Origin: Arthrobacter sp. V1I9
GTDB taxonomy: Bacteria > Actinomycetota > Actinomycetes > Actinomycetales > Micrococcaceae
Assembly: GCF_030817075.1 (NCBI RefSeq)
Contig: NZ_JAUSYU010000001.1
Coordinates: 3,844,001 to 3,908,000, forward strand
Length of the DNA stretch: 64,000 bases
Reading direction: 5' to 3'
Shown: positions 38,385 to 47,756 of the stretch, piece after piece
Layout: every line of letters starts with the position of its first letter
Position numbering within the stretch: the stretch's first letter is position 1
Position numbers and translations under genes: made by a program
Notes under the pieces: model-generated
Database searches by the model: none
What the model saw: the letters and a program-made list of their open reading frames with translations, nothing else
What the model was told of the DNA's origin: nothing

Positions 38385-38957
38385 TCAGTCGTCCAGCAGT
38401 TCGATGAATTCCCGCGCCTGCTTCAAAGTGATGTCCGAGTGCCGCGTCAGGGCGGTTGCTGCAGCTTCGGTGTCCCCGCTCCGGGCCAGCGTGCGGATCC
38501 TGCCGTAGATCTCGTCATTGAGCATGTTGCTGCTGACTTCCCGGGTCACGTCGCCCTTGCTGGCGATGGCGCGGTAACGGTAAGGGAAACGCTGCGGCTC
38601 TTCGTCCTCGTCGTCCTCAATGGTGGCTGGCGGAGCCTCCGCGCCCCGGTAGGGCTGCGGATGGGCTGCCAGCGCCCCGACGGCGTCCCGGGACGCCCGC
38701 AGGCCCTCTCCCGTGCTCTCGTAGTACAGCTTGATGGCCGCCATTGCCTGGCCCTGGGCGATCAGGGCATAAAGCCGGCGGTGCTCTTCCTCGGAAAGTT
38801 TGGCCGCGGCTGTCCGCGCGAGCTCAGCGGGGGTCACGGCCGGCTCCGCCGGTTCGGCGCTGCGGGCGGCCTTCCGCCTGCTGATGGCGCGGGCAGCCAG
38901 CGTTACTCCTGCAATGACTGCCAGGAGGATAAGGACGGGGGCCACAAGCGATTCCAT
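38385..38957 (-). CDS. membrane-anchored protein with L7/L12 C-terminal-like repeats
   Basis: 190 residues. An N-terminal membrane segment (about 5-24) ending in RKAARS suggests a cytoplasmic body. Residues 55-90 (ALIAQGQAMAAIKLYYESTG and what follows) resemble the ClpS/L7-L12 C-terminal fold motif G-X-K-X-A-I-K-X-X-R; a second similar segment lies near the C-terminus (ARSGDTEAAATALTRHSDI). An acidic insert separates them. Function unknown. Encoded 3 bases from the next small membrane gene, as one unit. Confidence 0.6.
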   Translation of the reverse strand: MESLVAPVLILLAVIAGVTLAARAISRRKAARSAEPAEPAVTPAELARTAAAKLSEEEHRRLYALIAQGQAMAAIKLYYESTGEGLRASRDAVGALAAHPQPYRGAEAPPATIEDDEDEEPQRFPYRYRAIASKGDVTREVSSNMLNDEIYGRIRTLARSGDTEAAATALTRHSDITLKQAREFIELLDD

Positions 38958-38960
38958 TGT

Positions 38961-39239
38961 CTAAAGCCGTTCTATGTGCTTCCTGGCAGCAGCCAGATCT
39001 GATTGCTTTGCCTGGGCAGCGTTCTGGCTGGGCTTTATGGTCCGTTCCAGGCGGGCGCGTGCGGCGGTGGCAGCTTGGACCTGGGCCGCGTAGTGCTGCG
39101 CCGAACGCTCCGCGAGGTCGCGCTGGTACTTTTCGGCGTCGGACATGCCCGAATCGCGCGGGCTCAGGGCTGTCAAAAGACCCCAGATGAGCGCCACCAA
39201 AACGATCGCAGGCAACAGCACCAGCAGTAGTTCGCCCAT
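38961..39239 (-). CDS. small membrane protein with coiled-coil
   Basis: 92 residues. A single N-terminal membrane span (MGELLLVLLPAIVLVALIWG) is followed by a long Ala/Gln/Arg-rich helix likely to form a coiled coil. Its stop is 3 bases before the start of the L7/L12-like membrane gene, so the two are co-transcribed. No family recognised. Together they may form a membrane-anchored complex (inference). Confidence 0.65.
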   Translation of the reverse strand: MGELLLVLLPAIVLVALIWGLLTALSPRDSGMSDAEKYQRDLAERSAQHYAAQVQAATAARARLERTIKPSQNAAQAKQSDLAAARKHIERL

Positions 39240-39906
39240 GCATAGAGCTTATGCCAGATCCCGGTTATCCACAGCAGTATTCGGAATAGTGCATGGAGGC
39301 GGTGCGGGGGCCGGGGCAAATCAGCGCAGGGGAATATGAGGACCGCCACAACGGCGGCCACGCTATTCTCTGACGTCTCCTCGAAGCCGTTTTTCCCGCC
39401 CAGAGCCGGAACCAAGCTGTGGATGAAATTCCACAAAAGAAATATTTCCTCCACATCCCAGTGGGAACGTTTTCGCAGGTCAGAGCGCATGTGGGTGACA
39501 AAGTTTTTTTGTTTCCACAGCTTTCTCAACAGGCTGTGCACAAGCTATGCCCGTTACTGCACAGGTTATCCACACCCCTTCCGGCATGCTGGCTTTGAGG
39601 CTGAACCCAAGGCGGCTAGCGTAGCGGGGTACCTGTTCTTCGGCGCCTCGGACGGCTTTCAAAAGGGGCGCCGCGACTGTACAGGGCGGACCGCAGCAAC
39701 GTGCGCGGACGGCTCAATGTGGAAAACCTGTGGATAGTGGGGATAACTCTGGCGAAAGCCCGCGCACGCGGGCATCGCAGGATTGTCAGACCCCGCCGGT
39801 AAACCTGGACAGGTGGCGGAGCGCGGCTTTTGCGGCGCGACGCCTTTGGCAGGATGGTTAGCCACCGGGCACTTTGGTCCCCGGTGCACAGTGGAGGACG
39901 GCAGCT
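39240..39906. promoter_or_regulatory. gene-free dnaB leader with DnaA-box-like sites
   Basis: 667 bases without a credible gene. TTATCCACA occurs exactly at 39265-39273 and 39566-39574. In the opposite orientation there are TGTGGATGA at 39418, TGTGGAAAA at 39718, TGTGGATAG at 39729 and TGGGGATAA at 39738. The dnaB ribosome site GGAGG lies at 39893-39897. DnaA could regulate dnaB here; the binding is untested. Confidence 0.55.
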
Positions 39907-41289
39907 TTGTCAGTAGCGCATCTGGACCCGATCGAGGCCACCCGCGGGTCGGACGTGAGCCGGAAGCCTCCCCAGGACATTCCCGCCGAACAATCCGTCC
40001 TGGGCGGCATGATGTTGTCCAAAGACGCCATTGCCGACGTCGTGGAGATCCTCCGCGGCCGGGACTTCTACCGGCCGGCGCATGAAACCATCTATGAAGC
40101 CATCATCGACCTCTACGGCCGCGGCGAACCGGCTGACGCTGTCACGGTCTCCGACGAGCTCACCAAGCGCGCCGAGATCAACCGGATCGGCGGCCCTGCG
40201 TACCTGCATGAGCTGATCCAAACCGTACCCACCGCAGCCAACGCCGGGTATTACGCCGAGATCGTTGCTGAACGCGCGGTCCTTCGGCGCCTGGTGAATG
40301 CCGGCACCAAGATCGTGCAGCTGGGCTACGGCTCGGACGGCGAGGTGGAGGACCTGGTCAACCAGGCCCAGGCCGAGGTTTATGCCGTGGCTGAGCGGCG
40401 CACTGCCGAGGATTACGTGGTGCTCAAGGACGTCATGGAGTCCACGGTGGACGAAATTGAGGCGTCCGGCCACCGCGGGGAGGGCATGACCGGTGTGCCC
40501 ACCGGTTTCTACGAGCTGGACGAGCTCACGCACGGCCTCCACCCCGGCCAGATGATTGTCATCGCAGCCCGGCCCGCAGTGGGCAAGTCCACGTTCGCCT
40601 TGGATTTCGCCCGCTCCGCCGCCATCAAGAACAACCTCGCAACCGTGATGTTCTCGCTCGAAATGGGCCGGAACGAGATCGCCATGCGGCTGCTCTCCGC
40701 CGAGGCAACCATCGGCCTGCAGGACCTCCGCAAGGGAACCATCAAGGACGAGCAGTGGTCCAAGATCGCCACCACCATGGGCCGGATGAATGACGCCCCG
40801 CTGTTCATCGATGACAGCCCCAACATGTCCCTGATGGAAATCCGGGCCAAGTGCCGGCGGCTGAAGCAGCAGCACGATCTGAAACTCGTTATCCTCGACT
40901 ACCTGCAGCTGATGAGCTCCGGCAAAAAGGTGGAGTCCCGCCAGCAGGAGGTTTCGGAGTTCTCCCGTGCCCTGAAGCTGCTGGCCAAGGAACTCCAGGT
41001 TCCGGTCATTGCGCTGTCCCAGCTGAACCGTGGTTCCGAGCAGCGCTCGGACAAGCGGCCCATGGTTTCTGACCTTCGCGAGTCCGGCTCCATCGAGCAG
41101 GACGCCGACATGGTGATCCTGCTACACCGCGAGGATGTCTATGACAAGGAATCTCCGCGCGCCGGAGAGGCGGACATCCTCATTGCCAAGCACCGTAACG
41201 GCCCCACTAAGGACATCGTGGTGGCCTTCCAGGGCCATTACTCCCGCTTTGCCAACATGGCAGCCGACGCCGGCGGCGGAGGCTTCTAG
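39907..41289 (+). CDS. dnaB: replicative DNA helicase DnaB
   Basis: 460 residues from TTG 39907, chosen because GGAGG is 9 bases upstream and the product starts with SVAHLDPIEATRG. An N-terminal collar domain precedes the RecA-like helicase: Walker A ARPAVGKST, Walker B KLVILDYLQLM, SQLNRGSEQRSDKRPMVSDL and the arginine-finger region HRNGPTKD. No intein. It unwinds DNA at the fork. TTG starts are less usual but fit actinobacteria. Its long leader contains DnaA-like boxes. Confidence 0.95.
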   Translation: MSVAHLDPIEATRGSDVSRKPPQDIPAEQSVLGGMMLSKDAIADVVEILRGRDFYRPAHETIYEAIIDLYGRGEPADAVTVSDELTKRAEINRIGGPAYLHELIQTVPTAANAGYYAEIVAERAVLRRLVNAGTKIVQLGYGSDGEVEDLVNQAQAEVYAVAERRTAEDYVVLKDVMESTVDEIEASGHRGEGMTGVPTGFYELDELTHGLHPGQMIVIAARPAVGKSTFALDFARSAAIKNNLATVMFSLEMGRNEIAMRLLSAEATIGLQDLRKGTIKDEQWSKIATTMGRMNDAPLFIDDSPNMSLMEIRAKCRRLKQQHDLKLVILDYLQLMSSGKKVESRQQEVSEFSRALKLLAKELQVPVIALSQLNRGSEQRSDKRPMVSDLRESGSIEQDADMVILLHREDVYDKESPRAGEADILIAKHRNGPTKDIVVAFQGHYSRFANMAADAGGGGF

Positions 41290-41295
41290 GGCCAT

Positions 41296-41317
41296 GCCCG
41301 CCCTGGTGGGGGCGGGT
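41296..41317. terminator. hairpin between convergent dnaB and thioesterase genes
   Basis: CCCGCCC and GGGCGGG (41297-41303, 41310-41316) form a 7-bp GC stem with a 6-base loop, between the stops of the two convergent genes. It could terminate both; there is no T-run. Confidence 0.5.
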
Positions 41318-41339
41318 CAGCCGTGGGGGACTATGGCCT

Positions 41340-42311
41340 TTAGGCCTGCGTGAGCAGGTGGTTCGGCAGCCGGTTCCCTGGCGCCGTTCCCCTGATTTCC
41401 AGCAGCTCGCGGGCATGGGCGTGGAGCCTCCTGTCCTCTTCGCTGACCGGCACCCAGGCGGGGACAGGCACGGAGTTGCCTTCGCCGTCGCGCGCCACCA
41501 TGACGGTGAGGCAGTAGGTGGTGAGGTTCAGCTCGCCGCCCTTGGGGTCGCCGGACCTGACGTGTACGGCGATGTGCATGCCCTTCGTCCCCGTGTACAC
41601 GAGGCGGGCCTCCACCTCTACAACGTGGCCGATCAGGAGCGGGCGGTAGAAACGGACGCCGCCCGAGAACACGGCCACGGTGTCCATCCCGCAGTAGCGG
41701 GACGCGCAGACGTAGGCGGCTTCGTCAATCCACTTCATCACAATGCCGCCGTGGACTTTGCCGCCCCAGTTCACATCCGTGGGAGCGGCCATAAACCGCA
41801 AGATGACGCGCTCAGCTGTACCGGCGTCGGTATATTCCTGCCGGTTCATAGCTTCCACGATCTGCTCGCGAATTCTGACGCGCGCCAGGGCATGGTCCCG
41901 CTGCTCGATCTCCCCAGCAGTGACAGGTTGGAACTGCTGCACCGGGATGGGTTTGCCGTCCTCGCCGACGGCCACGAAGATCACCATGCACTGGCTACGC
42001 ATGGTGGCAGGGCCGCCCTTGGGATCCCCTGAGGAGACGACGGTCCGGATGTGCATCGACGACCGGCCGGTGTAGACGATGGTCGCTTCCACCTCCACCA
42101 TGTCGCCGCTGTTGACGGGGTCGGCGAAGTGGATGTTCCCTACGTAGGCGGTGACACAGTAGGACTTTGCCCAGCCCACGGCCGCAGCGTAGGCGGCCTT
42201 GTCTACCCACTCCAGAACGGTTCCCGCGTCCACCGAGCCGCTGTGGCCTACGTCCATTGGGGCGGCCAGGAAGCGGAGGGTCACGGAGTTGGAGGTGCCG
42301 GTCTCAGTCAT
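41340..42311 (-). CDS. double-hotdog acyl-CoA thioesterase
   Basis: 323 residues with two related hotdog domains. Each carries the same set: FLAAPMDVGHSGSVDAGTVL / FMAAPTDVNWGGKVHGGIVM, then W-x-D-x-A-A-Y, then VEVEA...VYTG. Cytosolic acyl-CoA hydrolases of this layout release free fatty acids from CoA. The first domain lacks the usual HGG (it reads SGSVDAG), so the second domain may be the active one. Convergent with dnaB. Confidence 0.88.
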   Translation of the reverse strand: MTETGTSNSVTLRFLAAPMDVGHSGSVDAGTVLEWVDKAAYAAAVGWAKSYCVTAYVGNIHFADPVNSGDMVEVEATIVYTGRSSMHIRTVVSSGDPKGGPATMRSQCMVIFVAVGEDGKPIPVQQFQPVTAGEIEQRDHALARVRIREQIVEAMNRQEYTDAGTAERVILRFMAAPTDVNWGGKVHGGIVMKWIDEAAYVCASRYCGMDTVAVFSGGVRFYRPLLIGHVVEVEARLVYTGTKGMHIAVHVRSGDPKGGELNLTTYCLTVMVARDGEGNSVPVPAWVPVSEEDRRLHAHARELLEIRGTAPGNRLPNHLLTQA

Positions 42312-42377
42312 GCTGCGATCTTACTGACGCCACCGGTTACCCATGAGTTGGGCCTGCAACATTGGAGCCAACAGCAT

Positions 42378-42407
42378 TGCCCCGTCCGCCGAAGGGCGGA
42401 CGGGGCA
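42378..42407 (-). terminator. 13-bp hairpin after the pectin-lyase gene
   Basis: A perfect 13-bp inverted repeat (42378-42390 with 42395-42407) with GAAG loop lies 33 bases after the stop of the large minus-strand gene and 67 before the thioesterase start. Without a T-run, it resembles actinobacterial stem-only terminators. Confidence 0.75.
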
Positions 42408-42439
42408 GAGCTTGGTCACCTTAGTGCGGCCGCGGCAGC

Positions 42440-45400
42440 CTAGCCGACGCGGGTGTACACGATGTCCGGCTGGGCCGGAAGCTCCATCCCCTCGCCGATG
42501 AAGAAGCCGGGGTGCGGCGGCTGGTTGTAGGCGATGTTCTCGCGTGCTACCGAAAGGCGGTACACCGGATCATGCATCAGGGTACGGAGCCGGACGTCCG
42601 TGGACGCGGAGGTGGTGTAGATCCGCAGTTCCGTGCTGTCAGCCGAAGGCCACGCCAGTTCCTCCCGCCAGTCACCCAGGAGGTCGGCCTGGAGAGCCGG
42701 GTTCCCCTTGGTGCTGTTGTTGGTCTTGGCGCCGGTGGCCGTCAGCAGCCGGTCGCTGGACTCGGTCTCCCAGTTCCACTTGGCGATGCTGGGCGTGCCC
42801 GTGTTGGCTGCGGCGTTCCAGTCGTGGTCCACGATTTCGCGGAGCAGGTCGCCGTCCCACCAGGCCAGGAAGTTGGCCGCCGGGATGTTGTTGGCGATCA
42901 GCTGACCCTTGGCCGACCGGAGCTCGCCGACAGGGGAGTTCCAGGCGGCGTCGCCGCCGATGGCCCAGCCTTCGGCACCTGCGTGGCGGGGGTCTATATC
43001 TCCGGCCGCAGCGCGTCCGGTGTCTTTGGTGGCCGGGATGCTCCAAAGCAGCTGACCAGTACGTGAATCCCGGAATGTGGCGCCCTTGTTGCCGCTTGAG
43101 CCCATGTCCTCGTGGGCGGCGAAGGTCTCCAGTCCCGGGCGGGACGGATCGAGGTCGCTGGTATGGATGGCGTCACCGTGGCCGAGGCCGGTGTTGTAGA
43201 GCGGCTTGCCGTTGTCATCGATGGTCATGGAGCCGAAAACGAACTCGTCCTTGCCGTCGGCGTCAACGTCCGCGACGGAGAGGTTGTGGTTGCCCTGGCC
43301 CCGGTACTGGGCGCCGGCAGCATCTGAATCGAAGACCCAGCGCTTGACGATCTTGCCGGCCACCAGGTCGTAGGTGGCCAGTACGGCACGGGTGTAGTAG
43401 CCGCGGCTGAACATCATGGAGGGGTGCTCGCCGTCCAGGTAGGCCACGCCTGCAAGGAAGCGGTCCACGCGGTTGCCGTACGTGTCTCCCCAGGCCCCCA
43501 CGTCACCGCGCGTCGGATCGTACTTCACGGTATCCATCACAGTGCCGGTGGCGCCGTGGAACACGGTCAGGAATTCATCACCGGTGAGCACGTAGCCGGT
43601 GCTGTTGCGGTGGTCGGCGCTTGGGTTGCCCACCGCTGTGCCGGCTGCGTCCCGGGTTCCGTCCGCCGTCTTCATGGCGATTTCCGCCTTGCCGTCGCCG
43701 TCGAAGTCGTACGCGAGCAGCTGGGTGTAGTGGGCGCCGGCCCGGATGTTCGGGCCCATGTTGATGCGCCAGAGCCTGGTTCCGTCCATCCTGTAGGCGT
43801 CCACGTAGACCGTGCCCGTGTAGCCTGCCTGCGAGTTGTCCTTGGAGTTGGACGGTGACCACATCTGGATGACCTCGTAGGTGCCGTCGCCGTCCAGGTC
43901 CGCCACGCTGGAGTCACCTGCGGAGTAGCTGTAGGGCTGGCCGTCCTTGGTGTAGTCGTCCGCCGGCTTGTCCAGCTTGATGGCCAGGTAGTCCTGGGCC
44001 AGCGGTGCGAACTCGGCGGTGAGCTGGTCCCCGCCGTTGCCCACTGCCTTGATGACGTACCTGGAGGCCGCGGTTCCGGTGGCATCCAGGTAGGTTGTGC
44101 TGTTGCGGATCGGCTCGTCGGTGAGCTGGACGCCGTCGCGGATTACGTGGAAGCCAATCTGCTCCGGGTCCAGGCCAAGCATCCGCCAGCCGACGCGTAC
44201 ACCGTCACCGGTCAGCAGGGCCACGGGGGCGCGGTCCAGCTTCTCCATCTGGCGGTTGATTACGGTGACCTTCCCAGTTCCCACCACAGGGGAGGGCACG
44301 GATTCGCCGCCCTTGTTGACGGTGGTCACGCGGTAGTAGTACTTGATGGTGGTCAGCACGCTGTAGTCGGTGTAGTTCACCTCGGTGGCGCGGCCAACAT
44401 AGTCGAAGGGGCCATCGGGGGCCGTGGACCGGTAAATTTGGTACGCGGCAGCGCCGGAGACCTTCTGCCACTTGAGCGTGACGCTGGTCTTCTCCACTGC
44501 CTTGACGTCCACTTTGCCGGTGGCTGCAGGGACCGGGGTGTTGGGATCCACCAGGGCGGTCTGCACCGTGTTGGAAGGGACGGATTCCAGTCCTGTGCTG
44601 TCCAGCGCCGTAACGAAGTACTTGTACTTCAGTCCGGCGAAGGCAGTGGTGTCCCGGAAGGATGGTGCCGTGACATTTTCGGCGATCACCTGCGGCTCAC
44701 CTTCGAAGGAGGCCTGCCGGAACAACTTGTAACCGGCGGCGTCTGCCACGGCATCCCAGGCGAGGTCCACGGTGGGCGGCTCGGCCGCGGCGTCAACCGC
44801 AGCGGTGCGCAGGTTGGTGGGGCCCACCAGGAGCGGGGTAACCTCCAGCCCGTTGAGCCGCTGGCCGGAGCCGCTGATGGCCAGGTTCAGCTGGCCATCG
44901 GAAACCAGGACCTGGTTAATGATCTTGGTGGCCGAGGATGCCCTGCTGGAGGAAACCTGGCCGAAGGGAGTGCCCTCGGCGGCCACGTCCGTCCGGGTGG
45001 AGCCGATCCAGTCGCTGTGGTAGGTCTTCACGGCGTACGTGCCGTTGGGGACGTCGAGTTGGAACTCGAAGCTGGAGCCGCTGAGCACGAAGTCGCGCAG
45101 CAGGTTGCTGGTCACCGCTCCGCGGTCCCGGTCGCTGAGCACAGCGATGTCCTTAAAGCCGAAGCCCCGCTCCGGGGTGTAGGCCATGGTCCGGTTGACC
45201 TCGGTGTAACCGGCCTCGAGCGGTGCTCCCACCGGCCCGAAATCGAACTTGTACTTCGCCTGTTTGGTGGTCACAGTGAGGGTGTCGCTGGGCTCGGAGA
45301 GGCCCTTGCCGTTCATGGCTGCGACGCGGACGCTGTAGGCGGTGCCTTCGGCCAGTCCGGCCAGGTTGGCGGTGGGGACGGTGGCGGTGGTAGTGAGCTT

Positions 45401-46841
45401 GTAGGCGCTGTCCGGCTCGGACGCCAGTTTGCGGTACACCTTATAGATGTCCGCGCCTTCGACCGGCTGCCACAACAGGCGCGCTCCTGCGTTGGACACG
45501 CTTCCGGCCACCAGTCCCCGGGGCTTTGCAGGAACGGACGACGGCGGTGCGACTTCCTTCACGCGTGCCGCCAGCGGAACGCTGAGCTGCTGTACTCCGC
45601 CGGCCACCAGGCGTGCGATCTGGATGGCGCCGTATTCCTGGAAGTGGGTGTTGTCCACCGTGCCGGTGGGGCGGCCGGGGTAGACGCCGGCATCGACGTG
45701 GAGGAATACGGACTTGGTGTCCTCCGGGCCGATGGCGTCATAGTAGGCGCGGCTCGAGGCGGAGAGGTCCACCAATGCCACGTTTTCCTCGGCGGCCAGT
45801 TCCTGCATCTTGGCCACGTACTCCGGGAAGCTGACCCGGAACTTGCCGGTGGTTTCGTCGAAGTCGCGGCGGCCCACGGGGGTCACCAGCACAGGGGTGG
45901 CCCCTCGCTGGCGGGCGCCGTTTACGTACGTCCGGAGGTATTCCTTGTAGTCAGCGGGGGAGGCGTAGCGGTCGTCGACGCCGATGGTGGCATCGTTGTG
46001 GCCGAACTGGACCAGCAGGTAGTCGCCGGGGTTGATAACGCGCAGGATCTCGTCCAGTCGGCCCTGGCTGATGAAGTTCTTGGAACTGCGGCCGCCGATG
46101 GCGTGGTTCTTGAAAGAGACGCTGTCATCAAAGTACCGGTCGATCATTTGGCCCCACCCTGCCTGGGGCGCAAAACCGGGATCGTAGGTCTGCACGGTGG
46201 AGTCGCCGGCGAGATAGACGCCGGGATCTGTCGTAGCGGTCCGGGGAGCGCGGGCCGTGACCACCAGGGAGTTTGATCTTCGCGGCGGTTCCCGTGAAAT
46301 CGAGGTTGAGCTGGCCGTCCACCAGGGAGATGGGGAATTCCATCTCCAGGTACTGGCCGGCCGGCTTGTCGGTTGCCTGGACCTTGGCCATCTTCTCCGC
46401 CGTGATCGCGATGTTCGTGGCTTCAGCTGCGTCACCGGCGATGAGCTTGACGGTGTAGTCACCGTTGGGCAGGTCCACCAGGAATGAGCTGCCCTGGGCC
46501 TGGACAAAGTCGGACCGCCGCGGGTCCCCCGTGCCGCGGTCCACGCCGGAGGTGACCGCCGTATCTGTGAAGCCGAACTTGGTCCCGGAAGAATACTGCG
46601 TGCCGGCGCCTACAGCTGTGTAACCGTCTGCCAGGGCTCCGGGGCCGAAATCGAATTTGAAGCCACTTCCCACCGCCGGCAGGGCGGTATCGGCCTGGAC
46701 TGCCGGGAGCCCGGTGAAGGCGATGGCAGCGGAAGCCACGGCCGCTGTGACTGCTTTCGCTCCGGCGGGGAGCCTGCGCTGGCGGGGTGGTGGTGCTTCC
46801 TGGGGTAGCGGTGTCACTTGCGGGGGTGTGTTCACGGACAT
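42440..46841 (-). pseudogene. secreted rhamnogalacturonan acetylesterase-lyase fusion, frameshifted near the N-terminus
   Basis: After correcting one base, about 1465 residues. In order: signal peptide (ALIAFT-like core ending PAVQA), a malectin/CBM-like domain (FKFDFGPG), an SGNH acetylesterase (AGDSTVQTYD; FGHND; DNTHFQ), a fibronectin III-like domain, a second FKFDFGP-type domain, two more FnIII-like domains, and a PL11-type rhamnogalacturonan lyase with repeated D-x-D-x-D-G calcium motifs ending in IVYTRVG. It would deacetylate and cut pectin outside the cell. An extra A in the AAA run at 46272-46274 (minus strand) shifts frame after the first domain. GTG 46835 fits the ribosome site AAGGAG better than ATG 46841. 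Damage or sequencing error. Confidence 0.8.
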
Positions 46842-47140
46842 CTCCTTCGATGAGCGGTGGCAAAGCGGTACCCAGGAGGATTGGAACGATTCAAGAGCGA
46901 AGGTACGCAAACTGCGGCGAAGTTGCGCGCTTGAGGGCTTCCAAGTGAAGCGGGAATGGCTGAGACCTGGGATGGGTGATGCAGCTCTCACTGCAGCATT
47001 CAATGGTTTATCAGCTCCGAAGGCTTGGTGGCAAGCGTTTTCCCAACTTTCCCGTGAGTTTCTGGTGCTGTATGTTCCAGTTTGTTTCCCTGCCCCTGAA
47101 GACCACACGACGCATCGGCGCCGCAGTCTCGCGCTCCAAC
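46842..47140. promoter_or_regulatory. upstream region of the pectin-enzyme gene
   Basis: 299 bases with no gene. It would hold the promoter for the minus-strand pectin enzyme. Clear -35/-10 boxes and a convincing operator were not found. It has lower G+C than its surroundings, for example around 47000-47060. Open frames across it are shadows without ribosome sites. Confidence 0.4.
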
Positions 47141-47184
47141 GCACGACGGCGGATGCGCACCTGAGTGCACATCCGCCGTCGTAC
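47141..47184 (-). terminator. 20-bp imperfect hairpin after doxX
   Basis: 47141-47160 pairs with 47165-47184 with only two mismatches (12 contiguous bp CGACGGCGGATG/CATCCGCCGTCG) and loop CTGA. It lies 28 bases beyond the doxX stop on the minus strand. No T-run on that strand. Confidence 0.75.
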
Positions 47185-47212
47185 GCTTCCCGGCTGAGGC
47201 CGGTTGGAAGGA

Positions 47213-47647
47213 TCAGGCCAGGAGGGCCAGTTTCGAGTTGCTGCGGCCAAAGAGCGCGCGGTCCGCGGAGAGGCGGCCGGCGCCGGTCAGCGCCAGGGCG
47301 AAGGCTGCCGCCGCGAGGAGCAGCACCAGTTCGTAGCCGCCGTTCGCGGCGAACACTCCGGCGGAGGCGTGGACCAGGAACAGGGCGCCCAGCATGTCCA
47401 ATGCCAGGAGCGCCGCGACCACGCGGGTGAGGATGCCGAGGATCAGGGCGATTCCGCCGGCCAGTTCGAGAACGGCCACGGCCGGCGCGGCAATCTCAGC
47501 TGCCGGGACACCCATCTTGGCGAATGACGCCTGCGTGCCGGCGATGGTCCACTCGTTGAACTTCTGCCAACCATGGGCGGCGAAGAGGAAACCCAGGATG
47601 ATGCGGAGGGCGGTAATGGCGGTGGTGGTAAGTCGTGACTGGTTCAT
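47213..47647 (-). CDS. DoxX family membrane protein
   Basis: 144 residues from ATG 47647. Four hydrophobic helices; ALRIILGFLFAAHGWQKFNEW and FAKMGVPAAEIAAPAVAVLE are typical of DoxX/DUF-type quinone- or thiol-stress-linked membrane proteins. In other actinobacteria such genes are often under MarR-type redox repressors. A perfect 13-bp inverted repeat lies 18 bases upstream. An upstream frame extension of 24 codons covers that operator and is unlikely to be coding. Confidence 0.85.
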   Translation of the reverse strand: MNQSRLTTTAITALRIILGFLFAAHGWQKFNEWTIAGTQASFAKMGVPAAEIAAPAVAVLELAGGIALILGILTRVVAALLALDMLGALFLVHASAGVFAANGGYELVLLLAAAAFALALTGAGRLSADRALFGRSNSKLALLA

Positions 47648-47664
47648 GGGACTTAAGTCTTCCG

Positions 47665-47694
47665 CGCCAATAGTTGAAGTGTCAACTATTGGCG
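47665..47694. promoter_or_regulatory. perfect 13-bp inverted-repeat operator upstream of doxX
   Basis: CGCCAATAGTTGA and TCAACTATTGGCG, separated by AGTG, form a perfect palindrome. It sits in the divergent doxX-MATE intergenic region. The TAGTTGA half-sites resemble MarR/redox-repressor operators; the minus strand contains TTGACA within it (47685-47680). No such regulator gene is in the window. Confidence 0.7.
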
Positions 47695-47756
47695 TCATAA
47701 TGTGGGCTTTGTCATGCACCCGCGGTCATCCACACGCGGCGCATTAGGCTGGCTGG

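Noticed and set aside
44147..46276. 709-codon plus-strand frame opposite the pectin enzyme
   Set aside because: Antisense shadow of a real gene with clear PL11 motifs on the minus strand; high-GC codon bias keeps the opposite frame open.
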